Below are positions 1 to 8,350 of a stretch of DNA of 29,077 nucleotides, in pieces. The position numbers and the translations under genes are program-made. This DNA is from Actinomycetes bacterium. Its GTDB lineage: Bacteria > Actinomycetota > Coriobacteriia > Anaerosomatales > Anaerosomataceae. The notes below the pieces were generated by a model that had not been told where the DNA came from, searched no databases, and saw nothing but the letters and a program-made list of their open reading frames with translations. The stretch's first letter is position 1; the number at the start of each line of letters is the position of its first letter. The stretch lies in contig JAJZRZ010000001.1 of NCBI GenBank assembly GCA_021850085.1, positions 1 to 29,077 of the forward strand, written 5' to 3'.

Positions 1-2
1 GG

Positions 3-131
3 GCCATCGCCGGCCGCTCGCTATGGAAGGACTGTGTCTCGTTGGACCCGGCCGTCATGCAGTCGCGGCTTGAGACGATCGCCATTCCACGCCTGCGCGA
101 AATCCTGGCCGTGCTGGATTCGCACCGGTAA
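3..131 (+). CDS. C-terminal end of a LacD/DhnA-like aldolase (partial)
   Basis: The window opens inside this gene, and only the last 42 codons up to TAA at 129-131 are visible. The frame gives AGRSLWKD near the start, then a helical tail rich in R, L and E. A 'GR.(L/V/T)WK' turn followed by a tail helix is characteristic of tagatose-1,6-bisphosphate aldolase-like (LacD/class I DhnA) TIM barrels, where it lies after the last barrel strand. It is followed after 25 bases by a ROK-type sugar kinase start on the same strand, which fits a small sugar-catabolism operon. Family assignment from 42 residues is tentative. Confidence 0.45.
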   Translation, partial: AIAGRSLWKDCVSLDPAVMQSRLETIAIPRLREILAVLDSHR

Positions 132-156
132 AGTCATCAGATTCTGGAAATCGAGC

Positions 157-321
157 ATGGAAAAGAACTCAGAAGCCATCGGCATTGACCTTGGCGGCAC
201 CAATATCCGCGTGGCGCGCGTCGCCCGGGACGGGCAAATCCTGGAGCGAATCCAGCAGCACGTCCCACGGGGGCGCGATGCCCAGCTCGTGATCATCCGC
301 GATTCGGTTCTACGCATGCTC
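157..321 (+). pseudogene. ROK-family sugar kinase, N-terminal fragment (cut at ~320)
   Basis: The ATG at 157 starts a protein with IGIDLGGTNIRVARV at residues 8-22. This is the phosphate-1 (ATP-binding) loop with the DLGGT signature of ROK sugar kinases such as glucokinase. The residues after it (DGQILERIQQHVPRGR) match the second beta-hairpin of the family. Similarity ends near residue 55 (base ~320), although a ROK kinase is normally about 300 residues. The frame stays open to 1599 only because it runs antisense to a GC-rich gene, so the 521-residue open frame is not a real product. The gene is therefore truncated, either by a real rearrangement or by an assembly join. Confidence 0.6.
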
Positions 322-325
322 ACGC
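310..325. other. Breakpoint between two truncated, convergent genes
   Basis: The plus-strand ROK kinase loses similarity at about 320 and the minus-strand ABC ATPase at about 315, so a single junction removed the 3' ends of both. No inverted repeat, insertion sequence end or target duplication is visible around it, only the 6-base palindrome GCATGC. It is only ~320 bases from the edge of the window. Confidence 0.55.
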
Positions 326-422
326 CGCAGAGCGCCCTTACCTCGCCGTGCTCCAGGAAGTACGACTTCGTGACCTCGGTGGTCTTAAGTACGCTGGTGA
401 CGTGTCTCGCGGAAGCGGGCAT
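315..422 (-). pseudogene. ABC transporter ATPase (MacB/LolD type), N-terminal fragment
   Basis: The minus-strand ATG at 422-420 lies one base after the TAA of the MacA-like adaptor gene (426-424), a typical macA-macB/lolD arrangement. The first 36 residues include VLKTTEVTKSYFLEHGEVRALCGVSM. This fits the first two beta strands of a LolD/MacB-family ATPase, which usually has the form 'V.KSY..G..EVRAL.GVS'. After this point, at base ~315, the family sequence stops. There is no Walker A (GxxGxGKST), and the open frame to position 21 reads antisense through the ROK and aldolase fragments. The rest of the ATPase and any permease are absent from the window. Confidence 0.65.
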
Positions 423-423
423 G

Positions 424-1944
424 TTACTCAGCCTGCACCCGCGAGCCGTCCTCAAGGCCGCTCACACCGCTCACGATGACGACGTCCCCTTGGGAAAGCC
501 CCGACCGCACCTCCACCCTTGTGTCGGTGAAGCGACCGGGCTCTATCTCTATCCTGCGAGCCCTGCCGTCGCGTACGACATACACGTACGAGGCCGCGTC
601 CTCCTCGAACAGCGCCTCGACGGGGATGGTCACGACGTCGCCGATCGTCTCGATGCCGATTTCGACAGAGCCGTTCATGCCCAGCAGCACTGGGAGCGTC
701 CGCGCACGGAACGTCAGCCTCACCGGAAAGGCCGTGCCGCCCGTGGGCGTGGTAACGGCACGGATGCCCACGCTGGCCACCCGCGCTTCGAGCTCCTCGT
801 CCGGCAGACCGTCGAGCGCAATCACAGCGGGCATGCCGGGCTCCACTCGCACGATATCGGTCTCGTCGACGAGCGCTGTGAAGGCGAGTGTGTCGAACGA
901 TACGATCGAGAAGATCGCCGAAGCGGGGCTGACGGAACTGCCTGGCGCGAGGTCCGCGCCGTCGGCCCCGAAGCCTGCGAGGCTCGACGAAGCCGACAGT
1001 GCCGCTCCCGCGGTACCGAACAGCACGATGCCGTCCGCTGGCGCCACGATGGTCGCCCGCGCAAGCGTGTCGTTCGCCAGCGCCCGGGCCGCAGCCGCGG
1101 CATCGATTGCGGCGTTCGCCGATTCGAGCGCCCCGCCGACGCTCGATGCCCGAGCCAGGGCGTCTTGTTGCGCCACAGCACCAAGCCATGCGGCGTACGC
1201 CTGGTCTCGGGCGGTCTTAGCGGCAGCTACGGCCGCGCTGTTGTCAGAGGTGGCAAGCAGCGCGGCAAGGCTCTGCTGCGCGGCCTGCAGGCTGGCAGCG
1301 GCCTGGTCCCTCGCAAGGGAGAGCGTCGCGAGCGCGGTCTCCATGTCGGCAGGCCTTGGCGGACGGGTTGGCAGATAGACGGTTGTGTAATAGTCCTCGT
1401 ACGCGGTCTGCGCGATCCGCGAGCCTGCCTCGGCAGCGGCGAGAGCAGCCGCAGCCCGCGCTCGGTCCTCCGGAGAGGGCGCTCCCGCCCCGGCGAGGGC
1501 GGCTTGGTACCGGGAATCCGCGATCTGGTACGCCTTCCGCGCTGCGTCCGCGCCCGCAGCCGCAGCTTCCCGTTCGGCCGAGCCCGGAGCGGTCCGTGAG
1601 ACCGCCTCACGCTGTGCGAGGGCACCGGCGTACGCCGCCTCGGCCTGCGCAGCCTGGACCTCGAGTGGCTCGGCGACCATCCGGGCGAGCACCTGTCCGG
1701 CAACGACCCGCGTCCCTTCTGTGACCTCGACGCTCGCGAGCGTCCCGGCCGCCGGCGGGTGGACGTCAACGCGTCCGTCGTCTTCCACCTCGCCCGAGGC
1801 GGATACCAGCACCGAGAGATCCTCCCGGAGCACATCGGCGACTTGGACCCGCGTCGCACGAGCGTTGGTGAGTGCAATGGCCGCCGCCGCTCCCAGCACG
1901 ACGACCGCTCCGATGAGCGCGCCGATCAATCTGCCTTTACGCAC
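424..1944 (-). CDS. MacA/HlyD-type periplasmic-adaptor (membrane fusion) protein
   Basis: This is a membrane fusion subunit that couples an ABC exporter to the outside of the membrane. The GTG at 1944 is preceded by GGAGGG five bases upstream and overlaps the end of the HAD gene by 8 bases, so translation is probably coupled. The protein has 506 residues. A hydrophobic anchor spans ~5-27. A biotinyl-lipoyl half domain lies at ~50-95 (GEVEDDGRVDVHPPAAG). An Ala-rich stretch at ~95-290 is interpretable as a long alpha-hairpin. The second lipoyl half (ATIVAPADGIVLF) follows, then a beta-barrel and a C-terminal proximal domain. It is longer than the usual ~400 residues because of the hairpin. The ATPase gene follows one base later, which supports the role, but that gene is truncated here. 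The exported substrate cannot be read from the sequence. Confidence 0.85.
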   Translation of the reverse strand: MRKGRLIGALIGAVVVLGAAAAIALTNARATRVQVADVLREDLSVLVSASGEVEDDGRVDVHPPAAGTLASVEVTEGTRVVAGQVLARMVAEPLEVQAAQAEAAYAGALAQREAVSRTAPGSAEREAAAAGADAARKAYQIADSRYQAALAGAGAPSPEDRARAAAALAAAEAGSRIAQTAYEDYYTTVYLPTRPPRPADMETALATLSLARDQAAASLQAAQQSLAALLATSDNSAAVAAAKTARDQAYAAWLGAVAQQDALARASSVGGALESANAAIDAAAAARALANDTLARATIVAPADGIVLFGTAGAALSASSSLAGFGADGADLAPGSSVSPASAIFSIVSFDTLAFTALVDETDIVRVEPGMPAVIALDGLPDEELEARVASVGIRAVTTPTGGTAFPVRLTFRARTLPVLLGMNGSVEIGIETIGDVVTIPVEALFEEDAASYVYVVRDGRARRIEIEPGRFTDTRVEVRSGLSQGDVVIVSGVSGLEDGSRVQAE

Positions 1945-2644
1945 GTGCCCTCCCGCCGCCTGATGCGCTGATACCGAGCAATCCCGGCAGGTCACCTATG
2001 TCGCCTATGATGGCGTCCGGGGCGGCCTCAGCGAGGCTCTCCGTGCTCGCCACCCCCCATGCCGCCCCGATGGTCGCCGAGCCCGCACTCTTGCCGCAGG
2101 ATATGTCCGCCGGGCTGTCGCCCACATACACCAGCCGCCAGGGGTCCATCCCGAGTAAAGCCGCGGCGTGCACCAGTGGTAAGGGGTCCGGCTTGTGGCA
2201 ATCCGTGTCGTCCGCCGTCACCACGACCCGGAAGAACCGTCCGAGATCGAACAGTGATAAGGCCCGCTCGGCCATGTGCCTGCTCTTCGACGTGACTATC
2301 CCCATCGGGATGCCCGCACCGTGGATTGCCGTGAGGGTGCCGAGGGTGTTCGGGTACAGGCGCGCCATCTGGTCATGCGTCGCATGGTTGAAGGCGCGGT
2401 ACGCGGCGAGCAGGCGGTCCGCTTCGTGCTCGTCGTCCGTGAAATAGCGCATCTGCCGGGCCAGCGGCACACCGACGTGGTGCAGCAGCACCTCGTCGGT
2501 GAGAGCCGTGCCCATGACCTCGGCTGTCGCGTGCCGGAAAGACGCGAGGATGTGCGGAATCGTGTCGACCACCGTACCGTCGAGATCGAACAGCACGGCA
2601 TCGACGGAGTGCAGCCGCGCTCGGTTTGGCCTGTCCGCGTTCAT
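1937..2644 (-). CDS. HAD-family phosphatase, Gph/PpaX-like
   Basis: This 235-residue protein resembles phosphoglycolate phosphatase (Gph) and pyrophosphatase PpaX of the haloacid dehalogenase superfamily. Motif I is FDLDGT (nucleophile D20, acid D22). Motif II is IVTSKS. The motif III lysine lies in CHKPDP, and motif IV is VGDSPADISCG. The insert after motif I is helical, as in subfamily I cap domains. I chose the ATG at 2644, 22 bases after the gyrA stop. The longer open frame from 2818 would run inside gyrA and its extra 58 residues look like antisense translation. The TAA overlaps the GTG of the adaptor gene. The substrate is not identifiable, and housekeeping metabolite repair is the likely role. 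Confidence 0.85.
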   Translation of the reverse strand: MNADRPNRARLHSVDAVLFDLDGTVVDTIPHILASFRHATAEVMGTALTDEVLLHHVGVPLARQMRYFTDDEHEADRLLAAYRAFNHATHDQMARLYPNTLGTLTAIHGAGIPMGIVTSKSRHMAERALSLFDLGRFFRVVVTADDTDCHKPDPLPLVHAAALLGMDPWRLVYVGDSPADISCGKSAGSATIGAAWGVASTESLAEAAPDAIIGDIGDLPGLLGISASGGGRARA

Positions 2645-2666
2645 CTCAGGGATCTCAAGAGATCCG

Positions 2667-5231
2667 CTACTCCTCGTCCTCCTCGAAGTCCTCACTGGCG
2701 AGATCCTCGGCCGCCGCCTCGCGGTCGGACATGCCCGGCACACGGCTCTCGTCGTGCGCGATGAGCGTCTGCTGGCCCTCCACTGCGGCAGGTCGCTTCT
2801 TCTTCTTGCCAGACACACGCGCGATCGCCGAGACGCGATCGTTCTCGTGGACGTTCATGACCTTCACACCCTGCGTGGACCTGCCGAGCTGGCTTATGTC
2901 TTCCGCCTTCACGCGGATGACCACGCCTTCGTCCGAGATGAGCATCAACTCATGACCCGGCATGACGATCTTCATTCCCGCGAGCCGACCCTTTTTCGGC
3001 GTGACCTGGATGGTCTTCACGCCCATGCCGCCGCGGTTCTGTATGGGGTACTGATCCACCGGAGTGCGCTTGCCGTAGCCGCGCTCGGTAACGACGAACA
3101 GCTCTGAGCCGGACGCGGCTATCTCCATACCGAGAACACGGTCGTCGCCCTTGACGTTCATGCCGCGAACCCCGGTGGTGTCGCGCCCCATCGGACGGGC
3201 ATCGGCCTCGTCCCACCTTATGGCCTTGCCCTCGGCCGACACCATCATCACGAGCTCGCCGTTGCGAACGCGTCGCACGGCGATGAGCTCGTCGTCGTCG
3301 CGAAGGTTGATCGCGATGATGCCGTCTCTGCGGCTGCGATCGTACGCCTGGATGGCGGTCTTCTTCACCATGCCGTGAGAGGTCGCGAACAGCAGGTACT
3401 CGTCCGGAGTGAAATCGCGGGTAGTGATGACCGCCGCGATGCGCTCGTCTTGCGCAAAGGGCAGGAGGTTCACCACTGCCGTCCCGCGCGCGTGTCGTGA
3501 CCCGACCGGCAGCTCGTGCACCTTCAGGCGGTACACCTTGCCCTTGCTCGAGAAGAAGAGCACGAAGTCGTGCGTGGAGCTGATGAAGAGATGCTCCACG
3601 AAATCGCTGTCCTTCAGATTCACACCCGAAATACCTTTGCCGCCGCGCTTCTGCTGGCGGTACGTGGCGACCGGGAGGCGTTTGACATAGCCGGCCTTGG
3701 TGATGGTGACCACCATGTCTTCCTCGGCGATCAGGTCCTCCACGTCAAGGTCGCGGGACACGCCCATGATCTCGGTCCGGCGAGGATTGCCGTGCTTCTC
3801 GCGAATTTCGCTCATCTCGTCTTTGATGATCTGGAGCACGAGGTTCATGTCGCCGAGGATCTTCTTGTACCAGGCGATCTTCTCGCGCAGCTCGGCAAGC
3901 TCCTCTTCGATCTTGGAGCGCTCGAGACCCGTGAGGCGACGCAGGCGCATCTCGAGGATGGCATCGGTCTGCGCCTCAGAGAAACCGAAACGCTCCACGA
4001 GCTTGGCTTTGGCTTCCACGTCGTCCGCACTGCCGCGGATGATCCTGATGACCTCGTCGATGTTGTCGAGCGCGATGATGTACCCGTCGAGGATGTGCGC
4101 CCGCTCCTCGGCCTTTCGAAGGTCGTACCGCGTCCGCCGGACGATAACGTCCTTTTGGTGCTCGATGTAGTGGAAGAGAATCTGCTTCAAGGAAAGCTCG
4201 CGCGGCACGCCGTCCACAAGAGCGAGCTGGATGATGCCCATGCCGGTCTCAAGCTGTGTGTGCTTGTAGAGCTTATTCAACACCACTTGTGGGATGGCGG
4301 TGGTCTTTAGCTCGATCACAACGCGCATACCCCTGCGGTCGGATTCGTCGCGTAGGTCCGAGATCTCCGGAAGCTTCTTCTCGCGCACCAGCTCGGCGAT
4401 CTTCGTCACGAGCTTGCTCTTGTTGAGCGCGTAGGGGATCTCGGTGATGATGATGCGCATCCGGCCTGTCGACGTCTGCTCCACGTGCGCCTTGCCGCGC
4501 ACCTTGATGGAACCGCGGCCCGTCTCGTAGGCCGAAACGATGCCCTCGCGGCCCATGATCGCGCCGCCGGTCGGAAAGTCGGGCCCGGGTAAGTGCTCCA
4601 TGAGCTCCGCTGTCGTGATCTCGGGGTTGTCTATCAGCGCGATCGTCGCGTTGATCACCTCGCCGAGATTGTGCGGAAGGATGTTGGTGGCCATGCCGAC
4701 CGCGATGCCCGCCGAGCCGTTGACCAGCAGGTTGGGGAAGCGGGCGGGCAGCACGCGGGGGTCCTGGAGCGACTCATCGTAGTTGGGGCCGAAGTCCACC
4801 GTCTCCTTCTCGAGGTCACGCAGCAGTTCCATCGCCGGTCTAGCCAGGCGTGATTCGGTGTAGCGCATGGCCGCCGCCGAGTCGCCGTCGACCGAACCGA
4901 AGTTTCCGTGGCCATCCACAAGCGGTGTGCGCATCGCGAAGTCCTGTGCCATGCGCACCATGGTGTCGTAGACCGCCGAGTCGCCGTGCGGGTGGTACTT
5001 GCCGATGACTTCGCCGACCGTCCACGCGGATTTTTTGAACGCACGGCTGGGTGTGAGACCGGATTCATGCATCGCGTACAGGATGCGGCGATGAACCGGC
5101 TTGAGGCCGTCGCGCACGTCCGGGAGCGCGCGGGCGACGATGACGCTCATCGAGTACTCTAGGAACGATCGTCTCAGCTCATCTTCGATATCGATCGGAG
5201 AGACGTTCGATGCGATCTCGTGGTCACTCAC
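2667..5231 (-). CDS. gyrA: DNA gyrase subunit A
   Basis: This subunit cuts and rejoins DNA during ATP-driven negative supercoiling by the A2B2 gyrase. It has 854 residues. The winged-helix/tower domain carries the catalytic tyrosine Y124 in AAMRYTESRL. The quinolone-resistance region reads GKYHPHGDSAVYD, with Ser85 and Asp89 at the E. coli Ser83 and Asp87 positions, i.e. the sensitive-type residues. The C-terminal beta-pinwheel contains a GyrA box, QKRGGKG at 526-532, which marks gyrase rather than topoisomerase IV. The protein ends in an acidic tail (EDFEEDEE). The ATG at 5231 is 16 bases after a small membrane-protein gene that separates it from gyrB, an unusual interposition. It is probably cotranscribed with gyrB. 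Confidence 0.98.
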   Translation of the reverse strand: MSDHEIASNVSPIDIEDELRRSFLEYSMSVIVARALPDVRDGLKPVHRRILYAMHESGLTPSRAFKKSAWTVGEVIGKYHPHGDSAVYDTMVRMAQDFAMRTPLVDGHGNFGSVDGDSAAAMRYTESRLARPAMELLRDLEKETVDFGPNYDESLQDPRVLPARFPNLLVNGSAGIAVGMATNILPHNLGEVINATIALIDNPEITTAELMEHLPGPDFPTGGAIMGREGIVSAYETGRGSIKVRGKAHVEQTSTGRMRIIITEIPYALNKSKLVTKIAELVREKKLPEISDLRDESDRRGMRVVIELKTTAIPQVVLNKLYKHTQLETGMGIIQLALVDGVPRELSLKQILFHYIEHQKDVIVRRTRYDLRKAEERAHILDGYIIALDNIDEVIRIIRGSADDVEAKAKLVERFGFSEAQTDAILEMRLRRLTGLERSKIEEELAELREKIAWYKKILGDMNLVLQIIKDEMSEIREKHGNPRRTEIMGVSRDLDVEDLIAEEDMVVTITKAGYVKRLPVATYRQQKRGGKGISGVNLKDSDFVEHLFISSTHDFVLFFSSKGKVYRLKVHELPVGSRHARGTAVVNLLPFAQDERIAAVITTRDFTPDEYLLFATSHGMVKKTAIQAYDRSRRDGIIAINLRDDDELIAVRRVRNGELVMMVSAEGKAIRWDEADARPMGRDTTGVRGMNVKGDDRVLGMEIAASGSELFVVTERGYGKRTPVDQYPIQNRGGMGVKTIQVTPKKGRLAGMKIVMPGHELMLISDEGVVIRVKAEDISQLGRSTQGVKVMNVHENDRVSAIARVSGKKKKRPAAVEGQQTLIAHDESRVPGMSDREAAAEDLASEDFEEDEE

Positions 5232-5247
5232 GTAAGGTTTCTCCTCG

Positions 5248-5745
5248 TCAGCGGTGATACTTGCGGAACAGCAGCACGGCGGCCGTCATGAAGCCGAGGC
5301 CCGTCGCTAGGACGACGAACGACATCGTGGCAGCGACCATCATCGCGACAGCCTCCGATGTTCGCGCATTGACGAACAGCACTGCGGACTGGATGACGAT
5401 CAGGACACCGGCGAGCCCCAAAGCGACGGACACGCCGTTGATGAGCGGCATGTTCGTCCGGACCGCCTGCTGCTCCTCGGAGCGAAGCTCCACAAGCATC
5501 GAGTCGATCTGCGCGCCCAAGATCGCCGGAGTATCCTTGTTTGGCTGCGACTGCGCCCCTTCGTTGGCCAGGAGGCCCGCCGCATCGGGACGATTCGGCT
5601 CGTCTTTGCGCAAGCGAACGAGCCGAATCGCTTCGTCGAGCTCTTCGGAGGCTCGCTGACGAGCCCGCTCCTGCTGGAAGTGGTCGAAGGCCTCTTTCTC
5701 CCACGGCGGCGGCTCGAAGTGTGGTTTCTTGTGCTGGTCTGACAT
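5248..5745 (-). CDS. Uncharacterised two-helix membrane protein between gyrB and gyrA
   Basis: I do not recognise this 165-residue protein. The first ~100 residues are hydrophilic and charged (PPPWEKEAFDHFQQERARQR near the start, then E/R-rich helix and a P/N/Q-rich linker). Two hydrophobic segments follow at ~103-126 and ~132-160, and the protein ends with RKYHR. Predicted topology is a cytoplasmic N-terminal domain with a C-terminal helical hairpin anchor. It starts 24 bases after gyrB and stops 16 bases before gyrA, so it must be cotranscribed with both. Codon use matches its neighbours. The position suggests a conserved lineage-specific passenger, or possibly a membrane partner of gyrase. 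The latter is only inference. Confidence 0.8.
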   Translation of the reverse strand: MSDQHKKPHFEPPPWEKEAFDHFQQERARQRASEELDEAIRLVRLRKDEPNRPDAAGLLANEGAQSQPNKDTPAILGAQIDSMLVELRSEEQQAVRTNMPLINGVSVALGLAGVLIVIQSAVLFVNARTSEAVAMMVAATMSFVVLATGLGFMTAAVLLFRKYHR

Positions 5746-5769
5746 TTGATGCCCTGCGGTCGGTCACCC

Positions 5770-7677
5770 TTATACGTCCAAGTACCGCACGCTCTTCGCG
5801 TGGCGCTGGATGAAGACCTTGCGCGGCTCCACCTGGTCGCCCATGAGATCGATGAATGCCTCCTCGGCCGCCATAGCGTCATCGAGCGATACCTGCAGGA
5901 GCGTCCGCCGAGCGGGATCCATCGTGGTCTCCCACAACTGCTCGGGGTTCATCTCGCCCAGACCCTTGTACCGTTGCACTGTGTATTTCGTATTCTCAGC
6001 CAGTGCGCCTATCGCGCGCTGCAGCTCTTTGTCGCTGTAAGCATACTCATGCTTCTTGCCGTAGCTAAGCTTATACAGTGGCGGTTGGGCGATGTAGATG
6101 TAGCCCGCGTCGATCATCGGACGCATGAACCGGTAGAAGAAGGTGAGGATCAGGCAGCGGATGTGCGCGCCGTCCACATCGGCGTCGGTCATGATGATCA
6201 CCTTGTGGTACCGCGCCTGTTGCAGATCGAACTCGTCCTGGATGCCTGTGCCCAGTGCGGTGATCATCGCCTGGATTTCTTCCGAGGAGAGGGCGCGGTT
6301 GATCCCGGCCTTCTCCACGTTGAGTATTTTGCCGCGGAGCGGCAGGATGGCTTGGAAGCTGCGATCGCGCGCCTGCTTGGCGGACCCGCCTGCCGAGTCC
6401 CCCTCGACGAGGTAGACCTCGGTGAGAGCCGCCTCGCGAATCGAACAGTCGGCCAACTTGCCGGGGAGTGTGGAGCTCTCGAGAAGCCCCTTTCGGCGCG
6501 TTAACTCGCGTGCCTTGCGCGCGGCTGCCCGGGCCTTTGCGGCCTGCGTGGACTTGTTGACGATGGCGCGTGCTGGTTTCGGGTGCTCCTCCAGGAACTC
6601 TGCGAGGCCTGTCGTGACTATCGACTGCACGAACGAGCGCATCTCTGTGTTGCCGAGCTTGGTCTTGGTCTGCCCTTCGAACTGCGGCTCGTTGAGCTTG
6701 ACTGAGATGACCGCTGTGAGCCCCTCCCTGATGTCCTCGCCAGAAAGGTTCTCATCCTTGTCTTTCAAGATCCCTTGGCGCCGAGCGTAGTCGTTGATCG
6801 TGCGGGTGAGCGCGTTCTTGAAACCATCGAGGTGCGTACCACCCTCGTGTGTGTTGATGTTGTTGGCGAACGCAAGCACCGCCTCCGAGTAGCCGGTGTT
6901 CCACTGCAGCGCGACCTCGGCAACCCCTTCGGCGCCCTCGGTCTCAAAGTAGATCGGCCTGCTGTGCAGCGGCTCCTTCTTATCGTTGAGGTACTTCACG
7001 AAATCAAGTATTCCGCCGGCATAGCGGAACTCCTCACGCCGCGGTTCGAGCTCGCGCTCGTCCACCAGGGTGATCTTGAGGTTCTTGTTCAAGAATGCCG
7101 TCTCGCGCATGCGTGAGGAGAGTGTGTCCCACGAGAATTCTGTGGTCTCAAACACGTCGGGGTCGGCCCAGAACGTGACTTTGGTACCTGTCGCCTTGGT
7201 CTTGCCCACCGACCGCAGCGGACCAAGTGGCTTGCCGCGCTCGAAGGTCATCTGCCAGACCTGCCCGCCGCGCTTCACCTCGACCTCGAGCCTGCTTGAC
7301 AAGGCATTCACAACACTCACACCCACACCATGCAGACCGCCCGAGACCTTGTACCCGCTGCCGCCGAACTTGCCTCCGGCATGCAGGATGGTCAAGGCGA
7401 CCTCGACACCCGACTTGCGATACTTCGGCACGTTATCCACCGGGATACCGCGCCCGTTGTCGGTCACGGAGATGGAGTTGTCGGCATGGATCACTATCTC
7501 TATCGCACTACAGCAGCCGGCCAAAGCTTCATCCACAGAGTTGTCCACGACTTCGTAGACCAAGTGGTGTAGTCCCTTTGGACCAGTGGAGCCGATGTAC
7601 ATACCTGGACGCTTGCGGACCGCCTCAAGCCCCTCGAGCACCTGTATGTCTTTGCCAGAGTACGAGCTTTCGGGCAC
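5770..7677 (-). CDS. gyrB: DNA gyrase subunit B
   Basis: This is the ATPase subunit of gyrase, 635 residues from the GTG at 7677, preceded by GAAGGAG with a five-base spacer. The in-frame ATG 20 codons upstream lacks such a site. The GHKL ATPase has YEVVDNSVDEA (catalytic E42, Mg-binding N46), DNGRGIP at 73-79 and GGLHGVG at 113-119. The TOPRIM domain has EGDSAGG at 425-431 and DADVDG at 498-503, and the C-terminal QRYKGLGEMN contacts GyrA. It lacks the ~165-residue insert of enterobacterial GyrB, as expected outside the proteobacteria. A 126-base gap upstream carries a promoter, so gyrB-X-gyrA can be expressed independently of dnaA-recF. Confidence 0.98.
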   Translation of the reverse strand: MPESSYSGKDIQVLEGLEAVRKRPGMYIGSTGPKGLHHLVYEVVDNSVDEALAGCCSAIEIVIHADNSISVTDNGRGIPVDNVPKYRKSGVEVALTILHAGGKFGGSGYKVSGGLHGVGVSVVNALSSRLEVEVKRGGQVWQMTFERGKPLGPLRSVGKTKATGTKVTFWADPDVFETTEFSWDTLSSRMRETAFLNKNLKITLVDERELEPRREEFRYAGGILDFVKYLNDKKEPLHSRPIYFETEGAEGVAEVALQWNTGYSEAVLAFANNINTHEGGTHLDGFKNALTRTINDYARRQGILKDKDENLSGEDIREGLTAVISVKLNEPQFEGQTKTKLGNTEMRSFVQSIVTTGLAEFLEEHPKPARAIVNKSTQAAKARAAARKARELTRRKGLLESSTLPGKLADCSIREAALTEVYLVEGDSAGGSAKQARDRSFQAILPLRGKILNVEKAGINRALSSEEIQAMITALGTGIQDEFDLQQARYHKVIIMTDADVDGAHIRCLILTFFYRFMRPMIDAGYIYIAQPPLYKLSYGKKHEYAYSDKELQRAIGALAENTKYTVQRYKGLGEMNPEQLWETTMDPARRTLLQVSLDDAMAAEEAFIDLMGDQVEPRKVFIQRHAKSVRYLDV

Positions 7678-7762
7678 TATGACTCCTTCGTCATGAGACG
7701 GTGTTGGATTCTTGGAACAGACATAGTAGACGACCACGAGATGTAGTCGTTATCCCTGCTAG

Positions 7763-7771
7763 ATTATACCA
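7763..7771 (-). promoter_or_regulatory. Extended -10 promoter upstream of gyrB
   Basis: On the minus strand the sequence reads TGGTATAAT, a perfect -10 hexamer with the TGn extension. No good -35 stands 16-18 bases upstream, which is tolerated by extended -10 promoters. Transcription would begin near 7756 and give a leader of about 80 bases before the gyrB GTG. The dciA-gyrB gap (7678-7803) holds nothing else I can name. Confidence 0.55.
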
Positions 7772-7803
7772 CACGTAGTGCTACCAACCCTGCGGTCCGT
7801 GTT

Positions 7804-8349
7804 TCAAGATGACGCACCTGGGGGCGGATTGGGGGTACTCCGCCTTTTACCCTTCTTGAGCTCCAAGTCCTTCACCATCGCTCGTAAGGCGGCTTCTTTG
7901 AGGGTTTCATCCTTGATGATTGAGGCCACTTTTACGGCCTGTGAATACTCGATCTCATCGAGGCCTATCGGCTTTGTGTCGTCCAAGACATAAAAGCCAG
8001 TGGTGTCCACTTCTGCGACCTTCATGAGCGCTCCCTCTCTCACCTTCTTTGAGATAGTGAAGCGCAGTGATGTGACTGATTCTTGATTCAGATGTCTATT
8101 AAGGCACTCTGTGAGTTCCGTTGACATCAGTGAGAGTTGATGTGCCCACGCCGAACTGTCCACGTAGACTATGAGTTCACCATTGTCGCGGAGCGCGAAT
8201 CCTTGGGTGTGTGCAGCGATCTCGATGCCGACCACATCCGCCCACACCTCAACGGCGGCAGCCGCGTGCCTTTTCCCTTTCTTGTCGACACGACCGAGCA
8301 TCTTCTTGGCCAATTGGTCGAGTGACTGAGTCATGCGCGATCGGGGCAT
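7804..8349 (-). CDS. dciA: DciA-like protein (DUF721), replicative-helicase accessory factor
   Basis: The protein has 181 residues. The N-terminal ~100 residues fit DUF721: KKGKRHAAAAVEVWADVVG, then a beta-rich GELIVYVDSSAWAHQLSLM, then a helix and TSLRFTISK. This is the KH-like fold of DciA, which interacts with DnaB and stimulates its loading in bacteria lacking DnaC/DnaI. The last ~75 residues are a less conserved tail ending in a basic, proline-rich stretch. The ATG at 8349 lies one base after the recF stop and is preceded by GGGGAG with a five-base spacer. The recF-DUF721-gyrB order is characteristic of actinobacteria. Confidence 0.82.
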   Translation of the reverse strand: MPRSRMTQSLDQLAKKMLGRVDKKGKRHAAAAVEVWADVVGIEIAAHTQGFALRDNGELIVYVDSSAWAHQLSLMSTELTECLNRHLNQESVTSLRFTISKKVREGALMKVAEVDTTGFYVLDDTKPIGLDEIEYSQAVKVASIIKDETLKEAALRAMVKDLELKKGKRRSTPNPPPGASS

Positions 8350-8350
8350 G

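Noticed and set aside
325..1599. Open plus-strand frame continuing from the ROK kinase start to 1599 (521 codons)
   Set aside because: It runs antisense to the MacA-like gene and has no family features beyond residue ~55. GC-rich coding often leaves the opposite strand open.
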